Part shown: positions 52,162-63,861 of the stretch, one piece after another | How positions within the stretch are numbered: position 1 is the first letter of the stretch | How the letters are laid out: each line of letters starts with the position of its first letter | Assembly: GCF_032595355.1 (NCBI RefSeq) | Contig: NZ_JASMWN010000003.1 | Coordinates: 364,020 to 428,019, forward strand | Direction: 5' to 3' | Length of the DNA: 64,000 nucleotides | DNA from: Sedimentitalea todarodis | GTDB lineage: Bacteria; Pseudomonadota; Alphaproteobacteria; Rhodobacterales; Rhodobacteraceae | Notes under the pieces: generated by a model | Told to the model about the DNA's origin: nothing | Seen by the model: only the letters and a program-made list of their open reading frames with translations | The model's database searches: none | Made by a program: the position numbers and the translations under genes

Positions 52162-52262
52162 TTTCGCGCTGAGCACTTGCCTCTGATAATACAAATCAGC
52201 CGCGAAGCCAGCCCTGACTGGTGTGTCGACTGCGCATTTCGACACCAATGGGGAGGATACCC

Positions 52263-54020
52263 ATGAACCGGTTCATAGCCGTGGTTTCCGCAGGCCTTCT
52301 TGCAACAGGCGTTGCATAGGCCCAAGTCACAGAGGACGATCTGAAAAACGATCAGTCGATCACCACCCAGATCGTCACCAACGGCATGGGGCGCCATTTG
52401 CAGCGCTACAGCCCGCTGGAGATCCTGAACAAGGACAACGTCAAGAACCTGGTGCCTGCCTGGGCCTTTTCCCTTGGCGGTGAAAAGCAGCGTGGCCAGG
52501 AAACCCAGCCACTGATCTATGACGGCGTGATGTATATCACCGGCTCTTACAGCCGCCTCTATGCGATCGACCTCGCGACCGGCAAGGAACTCTGGCAATA
52601 TGACGCCCGCTTGCCCGAGGGTATCCTGCCCTGCTGCGACGTGGTCAACCGTGGCGGCGCGATTTATGGTGACAAGATCTTCTTCGGCACGCTGGATGCG
52701 CGCATCGTTGCGCTTGACCTGAAGACCGGCAACGTCGCCTGGCGCAAGAAGGTTGCCGACTACAAGGCCGGATATTCCTATACCGCCGCGCCCCCGATCG
52801 TGAACGGTCTGGTCATCACAGGGAATTCGGGCGGCGAATTCGGCATCATCGGCGAAGTGCAGGCACGTGATGCGGATACAGGTGATCTGGTCTGGACGCG
52901 ACCGGTGATCGAAGGCCACATGGGCACGCTGAACGGCGAAGAGTCCACCATGACCGGTACGCTGAACGCGACCTGGCCGGGCGACATGTGGAAAACCGGC
53001 GGTGGCGCGACATGGCTTGGCGGTTCTTACGACACCGACACGCTGGTCTTTGGCGCCGGCAACCCTGCCCCATGGAACAGCCACCTGCGTGACGCGGCCA
53101 CGCCGACAGAGGGCAACACCGGTGACAACCTCTATGCCGCCAGCCGGATCGGCATCGACCCTGCAACGGGTGACATCAAGTGGCACTACCAGACCACTCC
53201 GCGCGAAGGCTAGGGCTATGACGGTGTAAACGAAGTCGTGGCCTATACGGATCGCGAGGGCAACAAGCGCTATGCCACCGCCGACCGCAACGGGTACTTC
53301 TACGTGCTGAACCGTGAAGATGGCACGTTTGTCAGCGCGACACCCTTTGTCAAGGACATCCCCTCGGCCGAGGGGATTGACGAAACCGGCCGCCCGATCT
53401 TCAACGAGGCAAACCGTCCGGGCAATCCGGCGGACGCAGCGGACGGGAAAAAGGGCGAAGTGATCTTTGCATCTCCGTCCTTCCTTGGCGGCAAGAACTG
53501 GATGCCGATGGCGTTCAGCCAGAAGACGGGCAATTTCTATGTGCCATCCAACGAATGGGGCATGGACATCTGGAACGAGCCGATCAGCTACAAGAAGGGT
53601 GCCGCCTATCTTGGTGCCGGATTTACCATCAAGCCGAATTACGAGGACCATATCGGCAGTCTCAAGGCGATTGATCCAGACACAGGCGATATCAAATGGG
53701 AATACAAGAACGACGCGCCTCTCTGGGCCGGCGTGATGACCACAGCTGGCGGGCTTGTGTTCACTGGCAACCCCGAGGGCGAAATCATCGCGCTTGATGA
53801 CGAAACCGGCGAAAAGCTGTGGTCGTTCAACACCGGGTCCGGCATCGTCGGTCAGCCGATCACTTTTGAACTGGATGGCGAACAATATGTCTCGCTGATT
53901 TCCGGTTGGGGCGGTGCGGTTCCGCTCTGGGGCGGCGAAGTGGCCAAGAAGGTCAACTATCTCAATCAGGGCGGCATGCTCTGGACGTTCAAGCTGCCCA
54001 GACAACTCGCCTCCAACTGA
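52263..54020 (+). pseudogene. exaA: PQQ-dependent alcohol dehydrogenase (ExaA/PedH type) with two amber stops
   Basis: One continuous frame of 586 codons aligns along the length of an eight-bladed quinoprotein alcohol dehydrogenase: NGMGRHLQRYSPLEILNKDN, the vicinal disulfide LPCCDVV, TWPGDMWKTGG, GAGNPAPWNSHLR, and C-terminal SGWGGAVPLWGGEVAKK. It is interrupted by TAG at 52317-52319 inside the signal peptide and TAG at 53211-53213. The second falls on the Trp of the W-D-[FY]-D-G-V-N-E active-site motif, and the next codon reads Gly instead of the catalytic Asp. The second Asp (53220-53222), which marks lanthanide-type enzymes, is kept. No other damage is visible, which points to recent inactivation. 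Confidence 0.88.
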
Positions 54021-54147
54021 GGTCACCATCCATAACGACAGAACGCGCGCCTCTCCGGCGCGCGATTTACGTTTCTACGACTATTCGACAAGTGCGCCCT
54101 TCGCACCTCTTTGCTAGCCTTCAGGGAAGCAAGGCGATAGGTTTCCC

Positions 54148-54837
54148 GTGAACATGATCAACAAATCCACCACGCCCGCCACGTTTCAGTCCGCGTTGAT
54201 CGTAGATGATCACCCGCTGTTCTGTGACGCCCTGTCAATGACATTACAGACCGTCGCAGGGATCGGCAGAATCAACAGCGCCGCCACGCTCGAAGAGGCG
54301 ATGCAATGGCTGCAACAGAATGACGCGCCCGGTGTAATCGTTCTGGATCTGAACCTGCCCGACGTGAACGGACTCGAAGGGGTGATCCGAATGCACAATG
54401 CGGCCAACGCGCCCATTGTCGTGGTGTCCTCCATGGCCGACAACCGGGTGATCAGTTCGGTGATCCATGCCGGGGCCGCGGGGTTTGTTCCAAAACACAG
54501 CCAGCGCGCCGTTTTTCGTGAGGCGTTCGAGACCCTTGGCCAGGGGCAAATCTTCGTACCGCCGGGGTATGACCTGCTGGAACAGGACGAGACCGTACCG
54601 CGCAATGATGCGGTCAATCGCCTTGCAAGCCTGACCAATCAACAGGCCCGCATTCTGCAACTGATCTGTGAGGGCAAGCTGAACAAGCAGATCGCCTATG
54701 ACCTGACGATTGCCGAAACCACCGTCAAGGCACATGTCACTGCGATCATGCGCAAGCTGGGCGTGCAGAGCCGAACACAGGCGGTGCTGATTGCCAAGGA
54801 AACCAGTTTCGGCAGTGTCTTGTCAGACCGCATCTGA
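54148..54837 (+). CDS. LuxR/NarL-type response regulator (229 aa)
   Basis: Receiver domain with LIVDDHPLFCDAL and the phosphorylation site VIVLDLNLPDVNG (Asp67), then a C-terminal LuxR HTH: RLASLTNQQARILQLICEGK, NKQIAYDLTIAETTVKAHVT. This is the AgmR/ExaE/ErdR type that controls PQQ ethanol oxidation in pseudomonads. It lies 127 bases downstream of the exaA-like pseudogene and before a FIST protein and hybrid kinase, so it is probably the response regulator of this locus. The start is GTG 54148 or ATG 54154; the ribosome site is weak. Confidence 0.88.
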   Translation: MNMINKSTTPATFQSALIVDDHPLFCDALSMTLQTVAGIGRINSAATLEEAMQWLQQNDAPGVIVLDLNLPDVNGLEGVIRMHNAANAPIVVVSSMADNRVISSVIHAGAAGFVPKHSQRAVFREAFETLGQGQIFVPPGYDLLEQDETVPRNDAVNRLASLTNQQARILQLICEGKLNKQIAYDLTIAETTVKAHVTAIMRKLGVQSRTQAVLIAKETSFGSVLSDRI

Positions 54838-54876
54838 TCTGCATAGCATCAGCCTGCCAAACAGGGAGGAGCGGCC

Positions 54877-56046
54877 ATGGAGCAGGCCAATGGTCTGTCC
54901 GGTGCGTTGTCACGCATGTCAGGCATCGTACGCTCGGCCTTTGCGCACCACGACGCTGCCGACGCTGTCGGCGATCTCGCCCGCGCGCTGAATCCCTCTG
55001 ATCTTGCCGCTGTCCTGCTCTTTGTCACGCCAAAGGCAGATGTTGCCGCAACCATCGCCCGCGCAAAGACGGCATTTGCCCCTGCCCCGGTTGTCGGCTG
55101 TACGACCGCAGGCGAGATATCAAGCCGCGGCTATGCCGAGGGCGAGATCCTGGCCGTCGGGTTGCCACGCAGTCATTTCCTCACCCGGACGTTACTGGTC
55201 GAAAATCTGAGGGACTATGACGCCCAGTCGGTGATTGACCGGATGATCCGCAATCGCAACGCGATGATCCGGGATGAACCGGACTGGGGACATGAGTTCA
55301 CCTTCCTCATGATCGACGGGATGTCGACACGCGAAGATACCTTTGTCTCCGAACTTTCGATCGGGCTTGGCCCTGTTCCGCTGTTTGGTGGCTCTGCCGG
55401 GGATGGGACGGATTTTGGCACCACCTATGTGCTGAGCGATGGTGTTGCACATGACAATGCCGCCGCCATGTTGCAGGTCCGCACCCGCTGTCCGATCAAG
55501 GTGTTCAAGACCGACCACCTGATCCCCACTGATCAGCGAATGGTGGTGACCAATGCCGATCCGGACCGGCGGATCGTCTATCAGATCAACGCCGAACCGG
55601 CAGCCCGTGAGTATGCGCGGCTGCTTGGCAAGGATCCGGAACAGCTCACGACTTTTACCTTCGCGGCGCACCCGGTTGTGGTGCGCATCGACGGGCAACA
55701 CCACGTGCGCGCGATCCAGCAGTTGAACCCGGACGGCAACCTGAATTTCTTTTCGGCCATCGACACCGGCCTTGTCCTGACCCTTGCCGAACCCGAGAAC
55801 ATGGCGGCCCATCTCGAGCGGGAAATCGGTCTGTTGTCGACGCAAGGGGAACCCGATGCAATTCTTGCCTGCGACTGTGTGTTGCGCCGGCTTGAGGCAC
55901 AGGAAAAACAGTTGACCGGCGCGCTCTCGGAGATCCTGTCTCGCAACCGGGTGATCGGCTTCTCGACCTATGGCGAACAGTTCAATTCGATGCATGTGAA
56001 CCAGACCCTGACCGGCGTCGCGATCTATCCGCCCGACGAGGACTGA
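54877..56046 (+). CDS. FIST-domain sensory protein (389 aa)
   Basis: FIST N domain (about 30-230; FGGSAGDGTDFGTTYVLSDG is its glycine-rich core) and FIST C domain (about 240-385; LACDCVLRRLEAQEKQLTGAL and GFSTYGEQFNSMHVNQTLTGVAI, the conserved end). FIST domains are proposed to bind small ligands, perhaps amino acids, and to feed signals to kinases. It is cytoplasmic by sequence, having no signal peptide. It ends four bases before the hybrid kinase gene, so the two probably act together. GGGAGGAG precedes the ATG. Confidence 0.9.
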   Translation: MEQANGLSGALSRMSGIVRSAFAHHDAADAVGDLARALNPSDLAAVLLFVTPKADVAATIARAKTAFAPAPVVGCTTAGEISSRGYAEGEILAVGLPRSHFLTRTLLVENLRDYDAQSVIDRMIRNRNAMIRDEPDWGHEFTFLMIDGMSTREDTFVSELSIGLGPVPLFGGSAGDGTDFGTTYVLSDGVAHDNAAAMLQVRTRCPIKVFKTDHLIPTDQRMVVTNADPDRRIVYQINAEPAAREYARLLGKDPEQLTTFTFAAHPVVVRIDGQHHVRAIQQLNPDGNLNFFSAIDTGLVLTLAEPENMAAHLEREIGLLSTQGEPDAILACDCVLRRLEAQEKQLTGALSEILSRNRVIGFSTYGEQFNSMHVNQTLTGVAIYPPDED

Positions 56047-56050
56047 CGCG

Positions 56051-58255
56051 ATGACTGACTCTCTGATCAACCCGCAGGATTCCATCGAGCGGCAGAATGA
56101 AAAGCTCCGGATCATCGCCGGCGCGCTGATGCAGCGTGTCGAACAAAGCGTCGATGCCGCCGGTGCCGCCTATGCCCAGTTTCAGCGCGCAGCCCTGCTC
56201 GAAGAAGAAGTGCGTGCCCGCACACGCGATCTGGAACGCGCGCTTGATCTGCTCAATGAATCCAATGCCCGCCTCGCCATCGCCAACCGCGAGACCGAAG
56301 CGGCCCGCTCGAACCTCGCAAACGCGATCGAGACGGTGCAGGAAGGGTTTGCGCTCTTCAATGCGGCGGACGAACTGGTGATGTGCAACAGCCGGTTTGG
56401 CATGCACATGCCCGACATTCGAAACCAATTGCAGCCGGGTCTGGGCTTTGCCGAATATGTCCGCATCGTCAGCAGCAGCGGAAATCTCTCTCTGCCGGAG
56501 TGCGAAACCCCACAAATCTGGGCCGCTCAGCGGCTTGACCGGCACAAGGATGCCAGCGTCATTTTTAACGTCCGCATGTCGCGGGACCGATGGGTTCAGG
56601 TCAGCGAGCATCGCACGCCGGATGGCGGAACGGTGATCCTGCAAACCGACGTGACCGATATCATGCGGATGGAACGGCAGGAACGGGACCGGATCCTGGA
56701 TGACCAGGCGCTTTTGATCCGCGCCACGCTGGAGCATTTGCGCCAGGGCGTGTGCATCTTTGATCAGCTTGGCCGTCTGGTGGGCTGGAACCGCCGGGTC
56801 GGGGAATTGCTGTCGATCCCGATCGGCCGGTTCACCATCGGCAGCAGTTTCGAGACGATCTATGATCAGTTCCGCTCCGAAATCTCACTCGCCGACGATC
56901 TGGCTGACGGTGAGATCGAAGATTGGGTTCGCGGCACCCGCCGTAGCGGATCGTTGTCCTTTGAAATCGAACATCGCTCGAACCGAGCCCTGGCGGTATT
57001 CATGCAGGAAATGCCCGATCGCGGCTTTGTCATCAGTTTTACCGACGTGACACCCGAGCGCACGGCCATTCGGGCCATCTCCGAAGCCAATGAGATGCTC
57101 GAACTTCGGGTCATGGAACGGACGCTGGATCTTGAAGATGCTCTCGCCGAGGCCGAGCGTGCCAATGCTTCCAAGTCGCGGTTTGTGGCCGCCGCCAGCC
57201 ACGATTTGCTGCAACCGCTTTCTGCCGCCAAGCTCTATGTTGCCTCGCTGGATGGCGAGGCACTTGATCCGCAATCCCATCATAGCGCGACCATGGCGGC
57301 AAGCGCCTTGCAAAGCGTGGAAAACATCCTCTCCGCCTTGCTAGATATCTCCAAGCTCGACTCCGGGCAGGCCAACCTGCACCTGTCGACCGTATCGCTG
57401 GACCGGCTGTTGTCGCAATTGCGCGACGAACTGGCCCCCACCGCCGCCGCCAAGGGGCTGGATCTGCGCGTGCTGCGCACCGGGGCCGACGTGCAGAGCG
57501 ACGCCACCTATCTGCGTCGCATTCTTCAAAACCTGATGAGCAATGCGATCCGCTATACCAACCAGGGCCGGGTTCTGGTGGGTGCACGACGGCTGCGCAA
57601 CGCTGTGCGGGTCGAGGTCTGGGACACCGGCCCCGGCATCGCGGAAGAGGAACAGGACCTGATATTTGGCGAATTTCAGCGGCTGAACGCCACCGCCAGC
57701 GCCGCTGATGGCATGGGGCTTGGACTTGCCATTGTCGAACGTGCCTGCGCGCTGCTGAGCCATCCGCTGCAACTGCGCTCGCAGGTCGGGCGCGGCACGG
57801 TGTTTTCCGTCGAACTCCCGCTTGCCCCGCGCGACCGACCTCAATCGGCGACCGAAATGACGACACCGGAATCGTGGCCGGGCGACCTGCAACACCGGAT
57901 CGTGCTCCTGATCGAGAACGACAAAGAACTGCGCAATGCCCTGACCCTGACGATGGAGAACTGGGGCCTTGACGTGCTGCCCTGCCAGAGCGAGGCGGAG
58001 GCACAGGCGCTCTTGACCGATATCGACATGGCCCCGGATGTGATCATCGCCGACTACCAACTTGATGAGGGCAAATCCGGCCTGGATGCCGTGACCAGCA
58101 TCATCCAGGCGTTTGGCCCTGCCCCCGCCTGCATCATATCGGCCAATCGCAGCATCGAGCTTGATCTGCAATGCCAGGAGCGCGGGCTGCCGCTGTTGCT
58201 CAAACCCATCGACACAGACCGCCTGCAACGGTTCCTGTCAGGCGGCGATCCCTGA
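56051..58255 (+). CDS. NahK/ErcS-like hybrid histidine kinase with PAS domains (734 aa)
   Basis: Soluble hybrid kinase: an N-terminal coiled coil (about 15-85), PAS domains (about 90-210 and 220-340), a HisKA domain with SRFVAAASHDLLQPLSAAKL (His384), an HATPase domain with NLMSNAIRYTNQG, VWDTGPGIAEEE and GMGLGLAIVERA, and a C-terminal receiver with IADYQLDEGKSGL (Asp668). The HDLLQPL box is typical of the NahK/ErcS' class that signals to ErdR/AgmR regulators of ethanol oxidation. No membrane segments. It is coupled to the FIST gene by a four-base gap. Frame intact, unlike the genes it presumably controls. Confidence 0.92.
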   Translation: MTDSLINPQDSIERQNEKLRIIAGALMQRVEQSVDAAGAAYAQFQRAALLEEEVRARTRDLERALDLLNESNARLAIANRETEAARSNLANAIETVQEGFALFNAADELVMCNSRFGMHMPDIRNQLQPGLGFAEYVRIVSSSGNLSLPECETPQIWAAQRLDRHKDASVIFNVRMSRDRWVQVSEHRTPDGGTVILQTDVTDIMRMERQERDRILDDQALLIRATLEHLRQGVCIFDQLGRLVGWNRRVGELLSIPIGRFTIGSSFETIYDQFRSEISLADDLADGEIEDWVRGTRRSGSLSFEIEHRSNRALAVFMQEMPDRGFVISFTDVTPERTAIRAISEANEMLELRVMERTLDLEDALAEAERANASKSRFVAAASHDLLQPLSAAKLYVASLDGEALDPQSHHSATMAASALQSVENILSALLDISKLDSGQANLHLSTVSLDRLLSQLRDELAPTAAAKGLDLRVLRTGADVQSDATYLRRILQNLMSNAIRYTNQGRVLVGARRLRNAVRVEVWDTGPGIAEEEQDLIFGEFQRLNATASAADGMGLGLAIVERACALLSHPLQLRSQVGRGTVFSVELPLAPRDRPQSATEMTTPESWPGDLQHRIVLLIENDKELRNALTLTMENWGLDVLPCQSEAEAQALLTDIDMAPDVIIADYQLDEGKSGLDAVTSIIQAFGPAPACIISANRSIELDLQCQERGLPLLLKPIDTDRLQRFLSGGDP

Positions 58256-58260
58256 TCCTG

Positions 58261-59661
58261 TTATCCGACGAGGCTTGGCAGATAGAGAACGATGGCGGGG
58301 AACGCGACCAAGAGCGCGATGGTCACGGCATCGGCAACAAAGAACGGCATCACACCCCGGAACACGTCCTGAACCGTCAGATCGTCGCGCACACCGGCGA
58401 CAACGAAACAATTGAGCCCGATGGGCGGGGTGATCAGGCAGAACTCTGCCATCTTGACCACCAAGATCCCGAACCAGATCGCGCACATGCTGCCCGACAT
58501 GCCAAAGGCGCTGTCTGCCGCCGACACCATTTCGCCCCCGTTGAGCGCCATGACCGCCGGGTAGACCACCGGCAGGGTCAACAGCAGCATCCCGATCGCA
58601 TCCATGAACATGCCCAGGACGGCATAGGCCAGAAGGATACAGATCAGGATCACCATCGGTGACATGCTCAGCGATGTGATCCAGTCGGCAAAGGCCGCGG
58701 GCAATTCGGCGAAGCCAAGGAACCGGACATAGATCAGAACACCCCAGATGATCGTGAATATCATCACCGTCAGCTTGGCAGTGTCCAGCAGGGCCGATCG
58801 CAACTCGGTCCACCGCATCCCGCGATAGAGTGCCATCAGAAAGACGATGAACGCGCCGATGGCCCCGCCCTCGGTCGGTGTGCCCCAGGCGTCGCCGAAC
58901 GGGTTGTAGACAAAGAATATGATGATCACGACGACCGCCACGATCGGCAGCGCAGGCGGCAGGGCTGCGAATCTCTGGCCCCAGGTGAAGCCGCGCACAG
59001 GCGGGCCGACGGTCTTGAAGGTCACGGCGATGCCGATGATCAGGATGGCATAGACAATCGCCGAAAACGCACCCGGTATGAACCCGGCGAGCAACAGCTT
59101 GCCAACGTCCTGTTCGACGATGATGGCATAGATCACCAGAATGGCAGAGGGCGGGATCAGCGACGCCAGCGTGCCCCCTGCCGCCACAACCCCGGCGGCG
59201 AATTGCTTGTTGTACCCGATCTTCAGCATTTCAGGGATCGCGATGCGGGCAAACACCGCCGCCGTGGCGACCGACGCGCCCGAAACTGCAGCAAAGCCAG
59301 CGGTCGCAAAAACCGTTGATACCGCCAGCCCGCCCGGCACCCATGCGATCCAGCGTTTGGCCGCTTCGAACAGCGCGGTGGTCAGGTTGGCGTAATAGGC
59401 CATATAGCCGATCAGGATAAACACCGGGATCAGGCTCAGAACCTGCGCGCTGACCTTGGAATGCGGGGTCAGCCCGGCGATGCGCACGCTGACTTCCAGC
59501 GCCTTGCCAAAGCGCTCCGGGGCATAGTCAAACCCGTTCCAACGCAGCCAGACCAGCCCGACGAACCCGGCCATGCCCGCGGCAAAGGCCACCCGCATCC
59601 CCAGAAGCACCATGACCAGCAGCCCGGCGCTGGTCCACAACCCGATTTCAATGGGTTCCAT
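58261..59661 (-). CDS. dctM: TRAP transporter large permease DctM (466 aa)
   Basis: Large TRAP permease with about 12-13 membrane segments and the family motifs FAAVSGASVATAAVFARIAIPEM, GVVAAGGTLASLIPPSAILVIYA and FCLITPPIGLNCFVVAG. Slightly longer than typical (430) because of an extended central loop (TVGPPVRGFTWGQRFAALPP). It starts one base into the dctQ stop (TGATG) and ends convergently, five bases from the hybrid-kinase stop. Confidence 0.92.
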   Translation of the reverse strand: MEPIEIGLWTSAGLLVMVLLGMRVAFAAGMAGFVGLVWLRWNGFDYAPERFGKALEVSVRIAGLTPHSKVSAQVLSLIPVFILIGYMAYYANLTTALFEAAKRWIAWVPGGLAVSTVFATAGFAAVSGASVATAAVFARIAIPEMLKIGYNKQFAAGVVAAGGTLASLIPPSAILVIYAIIVEQDVGKLLLAGFIPGAFSAIVYAILIIGIAVTFKTVGPPVRGFTWGQRFAALPPALPIVAVVVIIIFFVYNPFGDAWGTPTEGGAIGAFIVFLMALYRGMRWTELRSALLDTAKLTVMIFTIIWGVLIYVRFLGFAELPAAFADWITSLSMSPMVILICILLAYAVLGMFMDAIGMLLLTLPVVYPAVMALNGGEMVSAADSAFGMSGSMCAIWFGILVVKMAEFCLITPPIGLNCFVVAGVRDDLTVQDVFRGVMPFFVADAVTIALLVAFPAIVLYLPSLVG

Positions 59662-60290
59662 CAGTCATGCCCCGCAAGCTGGCTGGCCTCGGCGCGGGCC
59701 TGGTCGGCGACGCTCATGTTCAGCGGCACCGCCACCGGATTTTCCAGCCCCAGCACCAGCGCCCGCCCATACCCCACGGCTTGCAGGATCAACCGCAGCA
59801 CCAGCACGGCGAACGCCACCGGCACCACCAGCTTGGATGGCCATGTCGGAAGGCCGATATCAATCGAACTGTCCCGGCTGCACCAGGGGCGTGCGCAATC
59901 GAAAGACCGCGCGAAATGCTCCCATGCGCCCCAGGCAAGGGCGGTGATCAGCGCCAGGATCAGAAGGATCGAGATCAGCTCGAAAAGCCACAGGATACGT
60001 CCTTTCAGCGCGCCGACCAGCATATCCATCCGAATATGGGTGCCGTCACGCTGAACATAGGAAACCCCCATGATCGCGATGATCGGCATGGCGGCTTCGA
60101 TATAGTCAACATATCCCAAGAGTGGCGCGCCAAAGAACTTGCGCCCGATGACCGAGTAGGCCGCGAGAAACATCAGCGAGAATATCGCCAATCCGCTCAG
60201 CAACGCGCAGAACCGCTCGACAGGCAACAACGCCCGGTCCAGTCGGCTCAGCAGGCTGGAGTCTTCCAGAACCGCCGCGGATCCCGCCAT
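59661..60290 (-). CDS. dctQ: TRAP transporter small membrane subunit DctQ (209 aa)
   Basis: Four membrane segments (about 28-50, 66-86, 104-124, 160-180) with FLAAYSVIGRKFFGAPLLGYVDYIEA, the DctQ motif after helix one. The loop between helices 3 and 4 is longer than usual (about 30 extra residues with CARPWCSRDSSIDIG). It lies downstream of dctP and a stem-loop, and overlaps dctM by one base. No ribosome site is strong at the ATG. Confidence 0.88.
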   Translation of the reverse strand: MAGSAAVLEDSSLLSRLDRALLPVERFCALLSGLAIFSLMFLAAYSVIGRKFFGAPLLGYVDYIEAAMPIIAIMGVSYVQRDGTHIRMDMLVGALKGRILWLFELISILLILALITALAWGAWEHFARSFDCARPWCSRDSSIDIGLPTWPSKLVVPVAFAVLVLRLILQAVGYGRALVLGLENPVAVPLNMSVADQARAEASQLAGHD

Positions 60291-60313
60291 GTACTTACCT
60301 CTTCATCCGAAAA

Positions 60314-60340
60314 CGGGGCCGCGCACCCTGCGCGACCCCG
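60314..60340 (-). terminator. Stem-loop with T-run between dctP and dctQ
   Basis: On the minus strand CGGGG-TC-GCGC, loop AGGGT, GCGC-GG-CCCCG forms a stem with one internal mismatch pair, followed by TTTTCGG. It lies about 20 bases after the dctP stop, in the same relative place as the stem-loop in the first TRAP operon, and likely reduces membrane-subunit expression. Confidence 0.6.
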
Positions 60341-60360
60341 CATTTCCAATCCTTGCCGGA

Positions 60361-61377
60361 TCAGTTTGAGCCTTTGGCATCTGCCAGTGTCGACTCCACC
60401 AGATCATACAATTCCTGACCCGGCAGGCCCTGCCCTTCGATATCGGCAATCCACGCCGCACGGATCGGATCGGCGGCGGTGGCCCGGAATGCGTCCAGCT
60501 CGGCGTCGCTGATCTCGACCTTGGCGACACCCTTCTCTTCCAGAACCGAGTCCCACTTCTCGAGCAGTGCACCATAGTTCGCGAGGTAATGGGCGATGGC
60601 CTCGTCAACCGAACTGTCCAGCGCGTCGCGTTCTTCGTCGGTCAGGCTTTCATAGGCGTCGATGTTGACGACAACCGGGCAGTTCACGGTGCCGGGATTG
60701 AGGTTGGCGGTCCACCAGTCAGCCTGGTTGATGGTGCCGAAAGACAGATGCGCGTGCTGCGCAAAGGCCACGGTATCGACGACACCCGACTCCATCGCCT
60801 GATAGGCTTCGGTCGCGGTGACCGACGTGGGCACGGCTCCGACGGCTTCGAACGCCTTGCCCAGACCACCGGTGGCGCGCACGCGCATGCCTTCGAATTC
60901 TGCAAGTTCGTCGCGGGGGTCACCGGTGCCGACAATGTTGTATTGCGGCATGGGCGATGTCATCAGCAGCCTGGCGTTCCATTGTGCCATCTCGTCCTGC
61001 ACGGCCGGGTGCGCATAGACGGCGTGGCTGATGGCGACTTCCTGGTCCAGGTTTTCGACCCCGAGGAACGGCAGTTCCAGCACCGTGATCAGACGGTTTT
61101 TGTCCGGGTGATAGCCCGCGCAGAACTGCGCCATCTCGAATGCACCAATGGAAATCCCGTCCAGGTTCTCGCGGTTCTTGGACAGGCCGCCATAACTGAC
61201 ATTCATGGTAAACTCGCCGCCCGTCTTTTCGCTCACAAGCTCGGCCAGCTTCTCGATATGCTCGGTAAAGGCGCGGCGCTTGCCCCAGACGGACACGTTC
61301 CATTCAGTGGCCGACGCTTCGGCGACAAAAGATACGGAAAGGGCCGTGGCGACCGCCCCGGTCAACATCTTGTTCAT
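60361..61377 (-). CDS. dctP: TRAP transporter solute-binding protein DctP (338 aa)
   Basis: Signal peptide of about 22 residues (MLTGAVATALSVSFVAEASA), then the DctP fold: NVSVWGKRRAFTEHIEKLAELV, GTGDPRDELAEFEGMRVRATGG (the ligand-carboxylate Arg segment) and AMESGVVDTVAFAQHAHLSFG. The ligand is unknown. The ATG at 61377 has GGGAGAG eight bases upstream; the frame extended to 61404 is rejected. It is divergent from acs across 508 bases. First gene of a dctPQM operon on the minus strand. Confidence 0.9.
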   Translation of the reverse strand: MNKMLTGAVATALSVSFVAEASATEWNVSVWGKRRAFTEHIEKLAELVSEKTGGEFTMNVSYGGLSKNRENLDGISIGAFEMAQFCAGYHPDKNRLITVLELPFLGVENLDQEVAISHAVYAHPAVQDEMAQWNARLLMTSPMPQYNIVGTGDPRDELAEFEGMRVRATGGLGKAFEAVGAVPTSVTATEAYQAMESGVVDTVAFAQHAHLSFGTINQADWWTANLNPGTVNCPVVVNIDAYESLTDEERDALDSSVDEAIAHYLANYGALLEKWDSVLEEKGVAKVEISDAELDAFRATAADPIRAAWIADIEGQGLPGQELYDLVESTLADAKGSN

Positions 61378-61885
61378 AAGGTACTCTCCCATATTGCGGT
61401 CCATTCACCAGACCGCTTGACCCAAACGCTAGCGCGACGGCCCAGTGAAGCCAAGCCCCGGGTTCTGAATCATGCCGCAAGACAGGCTCTGGTCGATTCG
61501 CTTCGACCCTGGCGAAAACGGACATTGGACATCGCGCCCCATGCTCCATCGCGGTACAGACAATCCGACCGAACAATATGTCACACCGGGTATTTTTGTC
61601 TTATGACCTGACGGCAACCTGCACTGCGACCGGACAGCGGCGGACCATTTACAATCAGTTAACAGTCAATGCCTTGCACATGCACAAGAAAATGTGAAAT
61701 GATGGCATGAATTTACAGAAATCCCACCGCAATCGAAAAACCTTTACAAACTAATCGTTTCGTTTCGGTAAGTTATTCCAATATTTTCAGACGCCGCTAT
61801 TATCTGCCGGGACATGTGTCGGGTCCATTTTCCCGGCGCTGGCTTGAAAATAGCCTTGCAGTACAGTCAGAGGGAGGAGCCTCGT
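61378..61885. promoter_or_regulatory. Divergent control region dctP / acs
   Basis: About 500 bases with no gene-like frame. The part near acs (61640-61800) is more AT-rich than the flanks and presumably holds the acs promoter; TTTACA occurs at 61743-61748 but no matching -10 box is evident. No inverted repeat longer than six bases was noticed. Confidence 0.45.
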
Positions 61886-63856
<1,971 letters not shown>

Positions 63857-63861
63857 GTGAA

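Larger units (their letters stand above)
51954..52262. promoter_or_regulatory. Promoter region of the exaA-like pseudogene with two inverted repeats
   Basis: This 309-base region carries no gene. It is locally AT-rich around 52080-52115. Two inverted repeats, each spanning exactly 35 bases, lie at 52065-52099 and 52127-52161 (listed separately). GGGGAGGATACCC precedes the start codon at 52263. Confidence 0.6.

Noticed and set aside
52317..53213. Two TAG codons in the dehydrogenase as programmed recoding (e.g. amber suppression)
   Set aside because: The residue after the second TAG, normally the catalytic Asp, is Gly, and no other gene in the window shows an internal amber codon, so recoding would not yield an active enzyme.
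52110..54029. 639-codon minus-strand frame opposite the exaA-like gene
   Set aside because: It is the antisense shadow of a GC-rich coding region; the plus strand has clear protein family motifs, and the minus frame has no motif or ribosome site.
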